A stretch of 64,000 nt of DNA from Leucobacter muris (GTDB taxonomy: Bacteria; Actinomycetota; Actinomycetes; Actinomycetales; Microbacteriaceae), in assembly GCF_004028235.1 (NCBI RefSeq), contig NZ_CP035037.1:310001-374000 (forward strand), written 5' to 3'. Below, piece by piece: positions 34,039-42,079 of this stretch. Position 1 is the stretch's first letter. Each line of letters starts with the position of its first letter. The position numbers and the translations under genes were made by a program. The notes below the pieces were generated by a model. The model worked only from the letters and a program-made list of their open reading frames with translations. It was not told the origin of the DNA and searched no databases.

Positions 34039-34062
34039 CCCTGCGGGCGACGGCCCGCGGGG
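34039..34062 (+). terminator. Hairpin after phnE
   Basis: CCCTGCGGGC pairs with GCCCGCGGGG (10 bp, one T-G pair) around GACG, directly after the phnE stop. There is no T-tract. Confidence 0.45.
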
Positions 34063-34176
34063 CGCGAGCGGCCGGTCGCCGCGCCGCCCGCTCCCGAGAG
34101 AACCGCGCATCCGCACCCCGACGCACCACCACCCCTCCGCAACAGCCCGACGCCCGTACAAGGAGAAACGCCCCTC

Positions 34177-37075
34177 ATGTTGCACAGTTCATTCCGTCGC
34201 GCCCCGCGACGCCCCGCCCGCGCGGTCGCCGGAGGAGCGCTGCTCGCGCTCGCCGGAGGCCTGCTCGTCGCGCCAGCCGTCGCCGCCCCCGCCGCGGCCC
34301 TCGCGACGCCCTACACCCAGGACTTCGAGACCGCGGGCACCCCGTCGCAGGCCCCCGACGGGTGGTCGGTCGAGAGCGCGAACACCGCCGGCATGCGCGC
34401 CGGCTGGGAGGGCTGGACCTTCCACACGCCGGCCGAAGTCGTCTCGGCCTTCGGCAACAGCGGCGACCGCAACGGCTTCGGCAAGGCGCAGGGCCTCGTC
34501 GCGGTCGTGCACTCCGACAGCAACCGACCCGCCACCGGCACCTTCGACTCGACGCTGTGGGCCCCCGCCTACGCGGTCGACCCCGGTGCCGCGGCCGTGA
34601 CCATCAGCTTCGACAGCCACTACAAGCAGGGCCAGGCGCCCCAGGAGGCGAAGCTGCTCGCGAAGATCGACGGCGGCGATCCCGTGCTCGTCGAGCAGTT
34701 CGGCACGAACCGCCTCAACCAGACCCACACCTTCGCCGTCGACCTGCCCTCGGGCGCGCAGAACGTGCAGTTCGGCTGGCAGTACCTGAAGAGCACGAAC
34801 AACTGGTTCTGGATGATCGACAACGTGTCGATCGCGGAGGCCGCCCCGGCCGATCGCACGCCCGCGGTGATCTCCAACACCAAGGCGCCCGTGGCGCCGG
34901 GCTCCACGGCGACGGTCGAGGTGGGCGGCCTGCGCCCCGGTCAGCAGCTCGAAGCGTCATTCGGGGGCGGCCCCGTCTCGGGCATCCCCGCGGCCGGCGC
35001 CGACGGCGCGGTGTCGTTCGGCGTCGCGATCCCGGCGGATCAGCCGAACGGCACCATTCCGCTCCTGCTCGCCGGTGACGGCGTCGTGCCGGTCGAGACG
35101 AGCCTCACCGTGCTGGCGGCACCAGGCGACCTCGGCGCCACCACCGAACCGCAGCTCTGGTTCGACGGGTTCGAAGGCGCCGCCGACGCGTGGCAGGCGG
35201 AGGGCGCCTGGCAGTTCACCACCCGCGCCGACGTCGTCGCCTCCCAGGGCACCGACCGCAGGCAGGCGTTCACCCGCGCCTCCGGCACCATCGCGGTCGC
35301 CGAAGCCTCGACCCAGCCCTTCGCCGGCGCCCTCACCTCGGCGCCCGTCGAGGTGAGCGCGGGCGCGAAGCTCGAACTGCGCTTCGACAGCCACCTCCGC
35401 GTGCGCGGCTCGGGCGGCACCGCCGTCGTCAGCGCCGTCTTCGACACCGGCGAGACGATCGTGCTGCGCACGATGACCGAGAACGAGGAGTCGGCGCAGC
35501 CCCGACTGCCCTTCACGGTGCCGGACGGCGCGTCCACCGTGCGATTCGCCCTCTCCTACGAGGCGCCCGCCGGCGGCGGATCCTGGATGCTCGACGATCT
35601 CCACCTCGTGCAGCCGCTGCCGCAGCTCCCCGCCGACGCCGAGGCCATCGCCCGCATCGACGTGTTCAGCGACGTGCAGGGCGCCAACGCCCGCCTGCAG
35701 AACAACGTGATGCCCGGGTTCGAGCGGCTGCCGGGCGGCCGCGCCGGTGTGCTGCTCTCGAACGGCGACCAGACGAGTCAGGGCACCGAGAGCCAGTACA
35801 ACAGCTACCTCGCGGCCGTGCAGGGCGGCGGCGGAGCAGAGTACCCGACCGTCGTGTCGACCATCGGCAACCACGAGTTCTACGGGGGCAACGGCTCCGA
35901 CGTCTACATCCAGCGCTTCCTCGACCGCACCGGCATGCGCGGCCTCGGCGTCGAGGGCTCGACCTCGCCGAACACGGGGCTGTGGGGCGAGGTGCTCGTC
36001 GACGGCGAGCTGCCGCTGCTGTGGATCGGCAGCGAGTACCACGACTACCCCTCGCAGACCGGCAGCGGGCCGTTCGTGGTGCTCTCGGACGAGCAGTTCG
36101 ACTGGCTGCGGGCCCGCCTCGAGCACTACAGCGCCGAGAACAAGCCCGTCGTGCTCGCCTCGCACCACGTCTTCGCCGACTCCAACTCGGGCACGTACAT
36201 CAACTTCAACCGCAACGACTTCGACCGCGACACCGAGCGCCTGCAGTCGCTGCTCGCCGCCCACCCGAACGTCACCGTGCTCACGAGCCACACCCACTGG
36301 TCCGCCGAGCTCAACGACTGGTCGGTCGAGCAGCGCTTCGACCCGGCGGCCGAACTCGCCCCGACCATCGTGAACACCGCGGCGGTCACCACCCAGTACG
36401 GCCCGAGCGGCGACTGGGGCGAAACCGGGATCGGCGGCGCCGATCCCGTGGGCCTGAGGGCCGCCCTCTACGAGGACCGGCTGCGAGTGACCGCCTACTA
36501 CTTCGACGGCAACGCGGTCGAGCGCGAGATCAAGCACATCGACGTGGCCCTGCCGGCCGAAGCGCCCGCCGCGCCGCCCGAGGTCTCGCTCGGCGCCGGG
36601 ACCGTCGTGCAGGGCGGCGAGGTGACCGTGACGGGAGCCGGCTTCCTGCCCTCGGAGCCGCTGCGCATCGAGCTGCACTCCGCCCCGGTCGTGCTCGCCA
36701 CGACGGCGGCCGACGCGCAGGGCGGGCTCGCGGCCACGGTGCGCATCCCGGCGGGGACGCCGGCCGGCCGGCACAGCCTCGTGGTGGTGCGCGCCGACGG
36801 CACCGAGCTGTCCATGCCCATCGTGGTCAGGGCGGCCGAAGGCGGCACGGGCGGCGGACCCGGGGGGATCCGATGGCACGGGCCCAGGCGGGGCGGGCTC
36901 CGGCGACACCGGCGGCCAGACCGGCGGCGGGGCGGGCGATGCGGGCCGATCCGGATCGGCCGACGCCCTCTCGCGCACCGGTTCGAATGGCCCGGTCGGC
37001 GTCGCGATCGCGGTCGCGCTGCTCATCGCCGGAGGATCGGCGATGGCCGTCAGGCGACTGCGCCGACGGGCCTGA
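34177..37075 (+). CDS. Secreted metallophosphoesterase, probably cell-wall anchored; frameshift near the 3' end
   Basis: The ATG follows AAGGAGAAAC. A signal peptide (about 1-42, ending APAAALA) precedes two beta-rich modules (about 45-230 and 320-485) and a calcineurin-like phosphoesterase domain (about 490-790) with FSDVQG, SNGDQTSQG, TIGNHEF, ASHHVF and SHTHWS. An Ig-like module follows. At a run of six G (36862-36867) the frame is lost; removing one G continues it as a Gly/Ser/Thr linker, then ALSRTGSNGP, a hydrophobic helix and RRLRRRA, ending at TGA 37073-37075. That is a sortase-type LxxTG sorting signal. In the unshifted frame translation runs on into low-complexity sequence antisense to the MarR gene. 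A link to phosphonate use is possible only by position. Confidence 0.85.
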
Positions 37076-37194
37076 GCGGCCGCGCGGGGAACCCGCGGCG
37101 GCGAGCGGGCCGAGGAGCCGGGCAGACGATCCGGCGCCCCGGCCCGCTCGCGCGTGCTCGCGCGGGCGGCACCGGGCGTCGGCGCCCGTCGCGT

Positions 37195-37220
37195 GGCGCT
37201 GGGCGCTGGGCGCTGGGCGC
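37195..37220 (+). repeat. Short tandem repeat GGGCGCT
   Basis: A 7-bp unit repeated almost four times in the gap between the convergent phosphoesterase and MarR genes. Confidence 0.6.
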
Positions 37221-37245
37221 CCGCGAGCGTGGCGGCCGTGCCGGT

Positions 37246-37791
37246 CTACTGCTCGGCGGAGTGGTCGCGGGTGCAGCGACCCGCCGGCCCGTCGACGCGG
37301 ATGTCGTGCGCCGAGGCGTTGAAGCGGTGCAGCCCCTCGCGCAGATCCTCGAGTTCCTCCGCGCTCCACCCGACGAAGCGCTCGTGGTAGGCGTGCGCCC
37401 AGCGGGCTCGGATGCGCTCGAGCAGCTCGGTCGCCCGCGGAGTCGCCGTCAGCAGCATCACACGACGGTCCTCGGCGGCGGGCTCGGCCTCGACGAGCCC
37501 GAGCTCGCGCAGCTTCGCGATCTGGCGGCTCACCACGGCCTTGTCCATGTCGAGCATCTGGCTGAGCGCGGTCGCGGTGATGGGCCCCTTGCGCAGCACG
37601 AGCTGCAGCACGATCATGCCGACGCCCTTCAGATCGCTGTCGACCTCCTGCGCGTAACTCGCCCAGTGGCTGCGGGCGAAGGCGAAGACCTCCGAGAACT
37701 CCGAGATGATCTGGGCGATGCGGTCGTCGCGATGGGAGGCGACCGCCCCCGCCGGGTCGTTCAGCGGGGAGCGGTCGCTCTGATCCTCCAT
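37246..37791 (-). CDS. MarR-family repressor
   Basis: 181 residues from the ATG at 37789-37791. The MarR winged helix is clear (about 65-130: TATALSQMLDMDKAVVSRQI, then AAEDRRVMLLTATPRA). It follows the MFS exporter gene with a 10-base gap in the same direction, so the two are co-transcribed. Two perfect palindromes over the exporter promoter are its probable operators, so it would repress both genes until a drug-like ligand releases it. Confidence 0.93.
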   Translation of the reverse strand: MEDQSDRSPLNDPAGAVASHRDDRIAQIISEFSEVFAFARSHWASYAQEVDSDLKGVGMIVLQLVLRKGPITATALSQMLDMDKAVVSRQIAKLRELGLVEAEPAAEDRRVMLLTATPRATELLERIRARWAHAYHERFVGWSAEELEDLREGLHRFNASAHDIRVDGPAGRCTRDHSAEQ

Positions 37792-37801
37792 GGCGTCGAG
37801 C

Positions 37802-39538
37802 CTAGCGCGCCGCAGAGGTGTCGCCATCGCCCCGCTCGCGCGACGAGGAGCCTGCCACCACGGGGATCGACCCCGTGGCGGCCTTGACCGCGTCGCCGAG
37901 GAACTCGTGCGCGGCGGTGCCCGCCGCATCGGACGCGGCTGCGGCCTCGCGCTGGCTCAGCTCGGCGATGCGCTCGGCGTTGCTCTTCGTGCTCAGCGGG
38001 ATGTTGGGCAGGAAGGCGATCGCGATGAGCGCGACGATCGCGACCGGGGAGGCGGCGAGGAAGATGTTGCCGATGGCGTGGCCGTACGACGACTCGACGA
38101 TCTCGCGCACCGGAGCCGTCAGCTCGGCGATCTTCGGAATGGCGTTGCTCTCCTGGAACCGCTGCAGATCGGCGATCACCTCGGGGTCGGGGTTCGTCTG
38201 CATGAGCGCCGCCAGCTCGGTGAAGCCCTCCTTGAAATAGTCGGCGATCTCGTGGGCGAGGATCGCGCCCATCACCGAGATGCCGGCGGTGCCGCTGATC
38301 GTGCGGAAGAAGGTCACCGAGGCGCTCGCGGCGCCCATCTCGGTCGGAGCGACCGTGTTCTGCACGATGAGCACGAGATTCTGCATGGTCATGCCGACGC
38401 CGGCGCCGAGCACGGCCATCGAGACGCCCACGTACCAGTAGTTCGTGTCGTACCGCAGCTGACCCATCATGAGCAGGCCGGCGAGCAGTGCGAGCGCTCC
38501 GACGACCATGTAGCGCTTCCACTTGCCGGTGCGCGTGATGATCTGGCCCACGACGGTCGACGAGATCAGCACGCCGGCCATCATCGGCAGCGTCAGCAGG
38601 CTGGACTCGATGACGGAGCGGCCGCGCGCGAGCTGCATGTACTGGCCGAGGAAGACGGCGGTGCCCATCATGGCGAGCCCCACCGCGATCGAAGCGATCG
38701 AGGCGAGCGTGAAGGTGCGGTTCTTGAAGAGCGTCATCGGGATGAGGGGCTCTTCGACCTTGAGCTCGACGAGCACGGCGACCACGAGGGCGACGATACC
38801 GCCGCCGACCATCGCGACGGTCTGCCACGACCACCACTCGAAGTTGGAGCCGGCGAGCGTCACCCAGATGAGCAGGCTCGAGAAGCCGAGCGAGATGAGC
38901 GCCGTGCCCCAGTAGTCGATCTTGACCTTCTGCTTGCGGGTGGGCAGGTGGAGGGTGCGCTGCAGCATGATGATCGCGACGATCGCGATGGGAGCCGCGA
39001 CGTAGAAGTTCCAGCGCCAGCCGACCGTGTCGGTGAGTAGGCCGCCGAGCAGCGGGCCGCCGACCGTGGCCACGGCCATGATCGCGCCGAGGATGCCCAT
39101 GTACTTGCCGCGCTCGAGCGGGCTGATGATCTCGGCGAGCACGATCTGGGCGAGCGCGCCGAGGCCGCCGACGCCGAGGCCCTGCACGACGCGGAATGCG
39201 ATGAGCCAGGTGGGATCCTGCGCCATGCCGGCGAACGCCGATCCCACGATGAAGACGATGATCGCCACCTGCAGCAGCACCTTCTTGCTGGTGAGGTCGG
39301 CGAGCTTGCCCCAGATCGGGGTCGAGATCGCGGCCGCGAGCATGGTGGCGGTGACCACCCAGGTGAACGCGGCCTGCGTGCCTCCGATGTCGGCGATGAT
39401 GATCGGCATCGAGGTGCCGACCACGTTCATGGCGAGCATGGAGACGAAGTTGGCGAGGAAGAGTCCGGCGAGCGCGAGGTTCTTGGCTCGGCCGGTGAGC
39501 AGCCCCGTTTCGGGGGTGTGCTGCGAGGGCTGTGACAT
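37802..39538 (-). CDS. MFS multidrug exporter, DHA2 (EmrB/QacA) type
   Basis: 578 residues with about 14 membrane helices. The DHA2 features are seen: NVVGTSMPIIIADIGGTQAA in helix 1, WGKLADLTSKK after helix 2, RVVQGLGVGGLGALAQIVLA and VGGPLLGGLLTDTVGWRWNF (motif C region). It probably exports toxic compounds using the proton gradient. AAGGACC precedes the ATG at 39536-39538; a GTG further upstream is in frame but unsupported. It is co-transcribed with the MarR gene. Confidence 0.93.
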   Translation of the reverse strand: MSQPSQHTPETGLLTGRAKNLALAGLFLANFVSMLAMNVVGTSMPIIIADIGGTQAAFTWVVTATMLAAAISTPIWGKLADLTSKKVLLQVAIIVFIVGSAFAGMAQDPTWLIAFRVVQGLGVGGLGALAQIVLAEIISPLERGKYMGILGAIMAVATVGGPLLGGLLTDTVGWRWNFYVAAPIAIVAIIMLQRTLHLPTRKQKVKIDYWGTALISLGFSSLLIWVTLAGSNFEWWSWQTVAMVGGGIVALVVAVLVELKVEEPLIPMTLFKNRTFTLASIASIAVGLAMMGTAVFLGQYMQLARGRSVIESSLLTLPMMAGVLISSTVVGQIITRTGKWKRYMVVGALALLAGLLMMGQLRYDTNYWYVGVSMAVLGAGVGMTMQNLVLIVQNTVAPTEMGAASASVTFFRTISGTAGISVMGAILAHEIADYFKEGFTELAALMQTNPDPEVIADLQRFQESNAIPKIAELTAPVREIVESSYGHAIGNIFLAASPVAIVALIAIAFLPNIPLSTKSNAERIAELSQREAAAASDAAGTAAHEFLGDAVKAATGSIPVVAGSSSRERGDGDTSAAR

Positions 39539-39641
39539 CCGGGTCCTTATCGATGTGCGACGTGCGGGCGGTGCTCCCGTCGTTGCTCGCCCGAGGCGGA
39601 TCGCGAGCGGGTCGCCGGGCTTCTGCCGGCGCGGCACCTTC

Positions 39642-39657
39642 GTTGACGAAGATCAAC
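39642..39657. promoter_or_regulatory. MarR operator candidate 1 (over the -10 box)
   Basis: GTTGACGAAGATCAAC has 5-bp inverted arms (GTTGA/TCAAC) and shares half-sites with operator 2. It overlaps the -10 box of the exporter promoter. Confidence 0.7.
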
Positions 39658-39684
39658 TATATGCCAATGGTTGATCTTTATCAA
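39656..39684 (-). promoter_or_regulatory. Promoter of the MFS-MarR operon
   Basis: On the minus strand: -35 TTGATA (39679-39684), a 17-base spacer and -10 TATAGT (39656-39661), the best core promoter in the window. The -35 box lies inside operator 2, and the -10 box overlaps operator 1 by two bases. The predicted leader is about 110 bases. Confidence 0.8.
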
Positions 39685-39689
39685 CCATT
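39666..39689. promoter_or_regulatory. MarR operator candidate 2 (over the -35 box)
   Basis: A perfect palindrome with 10-bp arms, AATGGTTGAT-CTTT-ATCAACCATT. AT-rich against its surroundings, typical of MarR sites. Confidence 0.78.
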
Positions 39690-39770
39690 TCCATTTCCGG
39701 GGTTCGGCGGGTTGCCCGCAGGGCCTCGCTCCTGCGGCGCCGAGCCCTCGCCCTGCTTTGCCGAGTCATG

Positions 39771-39821
39771 CCCCGACCTGACTCCCGCCCCGACCTGACT
39801 CCCGCCCCGACCTGACTCCCG
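39771..39821 (+). repeat. Three tandem 17-bp repeats
   Basis: CCCCGACCTGACTCCCG three times without change, just before hairpin A4. The plus strand is pyrimidine-rich, mirroring the purine-rich strand beyond the hairpin. No gene is visible between 39690 and 39893. Confidence 0.85.
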
Positions 39822-39832
39822 CCCACCCAACC

Positions 39833-39893
39833 GCACCGATCGACGTTCAAGCACCGAATATCTCGGAATCGGGGTGCTTGAGCGTCGATCGGT
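39833..39893. repeat. Family-A hairpin repeat A4, interrupted by the IS at its 3' end
   Basis: GCACCGATCGACGTTCAAGC and GGTGCTTGAGCG + TCGATCGGT form the stem around a loop with AATATCTCGGAATC. IS256 copy 2 entered the end of the 3' arm and duplicated CGATCGGT. Confidence 0.85.
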
Positions 39894-41278
39894 GGGTCTG
39901 TCCGATAAACGGTGTGTGGGATCCGGCGGTTTTCATTCGTGAGTGGTTTTCTCGAACCGTCCGGCGAAGGTGATCGCGAACGCGTTCAGCGCGGGCTTCC
40001 ACCTCATCACCCAGCGTGCCCTTCCGCCGCCAGTCGGGTCAAGCGACCGCGTCACGAGGTAGAGACATTTCAGCGCGGCGGCCTCGTTGGGAAAGTGCCC
40101 CCGAGCTCTCACGGCGCGCCGATAGCGAGCGTTGATTGACTCGATCGCGTTGGTCGTGCAGATCACCCGCCGGATCTCGACGTCATACTCGAGGAACGGC
40201 ACGAACTCCGCCCAGCTGTTCTTCCAGAGCTGCACGATCGCCGGATACCGTCCGCCCCACTCGGCGGCGAACTCCTCGAACCGATCCTTCGCCGCCTGCT
40301 CCGACGGGGCCGTGTAGACGGGTTTGAGGGAACGGACGATCGCGTCGCGGTGTTGCCGCCCGGCGTAGCGGAAGCTGTTGCGGATCAGATGGACGATGCA
40401 CTGCTGGACGACCGTTTGCTCCCAAGTGGTGTTGATCGCCTCCGGGAGACCCTTCAGCCCGTCGCAGACCGCGATGAGCACGTCCTCGACACCCCGGTTC
40501 TTCAGCTCGGTGAACACCTGCAGCCAGAACCTCGCACCCTCCTGACCGTCACCGGCCCAGATGCCGAGGATGTCGCGTTCCCCGTTCACGGTGACGCCCA
40601 TCACGACATAGAACGGGGTGTTCCTCACCTGCCCGTCACGGACCTTCACCACGATCGCGTCGACGAAGATCACCGGGTAGAGCGCATCCAACGGCCTGCT
40701 CGACCATTCGGCGAGTTCCCCGGCGACCTTCTCGGTGATCCGGCTGATCGTGTCCTTGGAGACCTTCGCCCCATAGACCTCGTCGAAATGCGCAGCGATC
40801 TCACCGGTCGTCAACCCCCGAGCGGAAAGGGACAGAACGATCTGATCGATGCCGTCCAGTCGGCGTTTCCGCTTGGGGACGATCACCGGCTCGAACGACC
40901 CGTCTCGATCTCGCGGGACTTCGATCTCGACGGGGCCGATCTCTGTCAGCACCGTCTTGACCCGCGTCCCGTTACGCATGTTCTCGCCGATTGGGGTCCC
41001 GCCGTGCTCGTGGCCGAGGTGCTCGGTCAACTCGGCATTCAGCGCGGTCTCGAGGACGTTCTTCGTGAGCTGGCTGAGCAGGCCGCCCGGCCCCGTCAGG
41101 CTCACGCCCTGCTCCTTCGCCTGCGCGAGCAAGCGTTCTGCGAGTTCTTTCTGATCGATGATCTCCCCGGTCACGGGATCAATCATCTCGTCGTCAACAA
41201 CGACAGTGGTCGTGTCAGCCACGGCCATCTCCTTTCGGATCAGGCCGGACCCTCACACACCATTATTCAGACAGTCCC
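39894..41278 (-). mobile_element. IS256-family insertion sequence, complete copy 2
   Basis: 1385 bp. The ends are imperfect inverted repeats: GGGTCTGTCCGATAAACGG at the left, and GGGACTGTCTGAATAATGG read inward from the right, both followed by TGTGTG. The element is flanked by an 8-bp direct duplication CGATCGGT (39886-39893 and 41279-41286), the size expected for IS256. It carries one transposase gene and nothing else. Confidence 0.96.
39933..41228 (-). CDS. IS256-family transposase
   Basis: 431 residues, intact. The mutator-type DDE catalytic core includes VFVDAIVVKVRDG, VCDGLKGLPEAI with the second Asp, the CxxH-type motif CIVHLIRNS and the C-terminal TNAIESINARYRRAVR with the Glu. A likely ribosome site (GAAAGGAG) lies just before the ATG at 41226-41228. 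It should move this element and copy 1 in trans. Confidence 0.97.
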   Translation of the reverse strand: MAVADTTTVVVDDEMIDPVTGEIIDQKELAERLLAQAKEQGVSLTGPGGLLSQLTKNVLETALNAELTEHLGHEHGGTPIGENMRNGTRVKTVLTEIGPVEIEVPRDRDGSFEPVIVPKRKRRLDGIDQIVLSLSARGLTTGEIAAHFDEVYGAKVSKDTISRITEKVAGELAEWSSRPLDALYPVIFVDAIVVKVRDGQVRNTPFYVVMGVTVNGERDILGIWAGDGQEGARFWLQVFTELKNRGVEDVLIAVCDGLKGLPEAINTTWEQTVVQQCIVHLIRNSFRYAGRQHRDAIVRSLKPVYTAPSEQAAKDRFEEFAAEWGGRYPAIVQLWKNSWAEFVPFLEYDVEIRRVICTTNAIESINARYRRAVRARGHFPNEAAALKCLYLVTRSLDPTGGGRARWVMRWKPALNAFAITFAGRFEKTTHE

Positions 41279-41592
41279 CGATCGGTGGCGGGCGGGGTGA
41301 GGCGAGGCGTGCGAGAGAAGGGGGAAGGAAGGGGAAGGAGGGAAGGGGGGAGCAAGGGGATGGATGGAAGGAAGGAAGGAAGGAGAGAGGCCGGGACAGA
41401 GGAGAGGGAAATGATCGAGGAGGGAGAGGGGCGATCTTGGGGGCGAGGGACGATGAGCAAGGGGTCGCGGTGCAGGAGGATCGGATAGAGGAGATCCGGG
41501 TCGGGTGGGGACTCGGGTGTGGTCGGAATGGAGGACGCCGGCGCGGTCACCCTCCACCTCCAACTCCTTTCGCTCCCCTTTTCCACACAACC

Positions 41593-41655
41593 GCACCGAT
41601 CGACGTTCAAGCGCCGAAGATCCCGGAATCGGGGTGTTTGAACGTCGATCGGTGC
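41593..41655. repeat. Family-A hairpin repeat A5
   Basis: GCACCGATCGACGTTCAAGC and GGTGTTTGAACGTCGATCGG + TGC: a nearly perfect stem around a loop with AAGATCCCGGAATC. Preceded by CT-rich and followed by GA-rich sequence. Confidence 0.85.
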
Positions 41656-41740
41656 CGGAATCGGGCCGATAGAGGGGGATCGGAAGGGAAAGGAGGAGGG
41701 AAAACTTCCGTCTCCTTCCGCTCCTCTTCTCTGCCCAACC

Positions 41741-41803
41741 GCACCGATCGACGTTCGCGCACCGAAGATCCCGGAATCGGGGTGCTGGAACGTCGATCGG
41801 TGC
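41741..41803. repeat. Family-A hairpin repeat A6
   Basis: GCACCGATCGACGTTCGCGC and GGTGCTGGAACGTCGATCGG + TGC, with a loop nearly identical to A5. Flanked by CT-rich sequence on the left and GA-rich on the right, so the whole block is a larger imperfect palindrome. Confidence 0.85.
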
Positions 41804-41932
41804 GGTTGTGGGGCGACAAGGGTGTAGGACGAGGCGTGCGGGAGAGGGAGAGGACGAGGGGGAGAAGAGGAGAGGAAGGGAAGGGAAGGGAAGGGAAGGA
41901 CGAGGGAGCGAGGAAGGAAGGAAGGGAGGAAG

Positions 41933-41980
41933 GAACGAAGGAAGGAACGAAGGAAGGAACGAAGGAAGGAACGAAGGAAG
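41933..41980 (+). repeat. Four tandem 12-bp repeats GAACGAAGGAAG
   Basis: Exact 12-bp units at 41933, 41945, 41957 and 41969 within the polypurine region. A related GGGAA tract lies just upstream at about 41873-41899. Confidence 0.9.
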
Positions 41981-42066
41981 AGAGGGAGGGAGGAAGAAAG
42001 GAAGAGCGAGGGCATCGGTGCAGAGGGAGGCGATCGGGGGAGGCGAGGCGCGAGTGCGCGATAAGG

Positions 42067-42072
42067 CAGAAT
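42067..42072 (+). promoter_or_regulatory. Candidate -10 box of purK (leaderless)
   Basis: CAGAAT is followed by exactly seven bases and the purK ATG. There is no Shine-Dalgarno sequence. The spacing equals that seen at purE and galE. Confidence 0.4.
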
Positions 42073-42079
42073 AAGACGT

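Larger units (their letters stand above)
41287..42060 (+). repeat. Polypurine (GA-rich) low-complexity region
   Basis: About 770 bases in which the plus strand is dominated by G and A (GGAAGGAA, GGGAAGGGAA and GAGGGAGA repeats), broken by hairpins A5 and A6, each preceded by a short pyrimidine-rich stretch. No real gene is present; the open frames on both strands are composition artefacts. Such strand asymmetry can form triplex or G-quadruplex DNA. Confidence 0.85.

Noticed and set aside
37076..37887. Continuation of the metallophosphoesterase frame beyond its sorting signal
   Set aside because: After the G6 frameshift the translation is Arg/Gly-rich and then antisense to the MarR gene. The correct end is the TGA at 37073-37075 in the shifted frame.
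1..41278. Composite transposon bounded by the two IS256 copies
   Set aside because: The enclosed 39 kb includes core genes (rplK, rplA) in a normal chromosomal setting and no resistance cargo; two independent insertions fit better.
41287..42060. CRISPR array
   Set aside because: Repeats are short, purine-only and contiguous, without unique spacers, and no cas genes are nearby.
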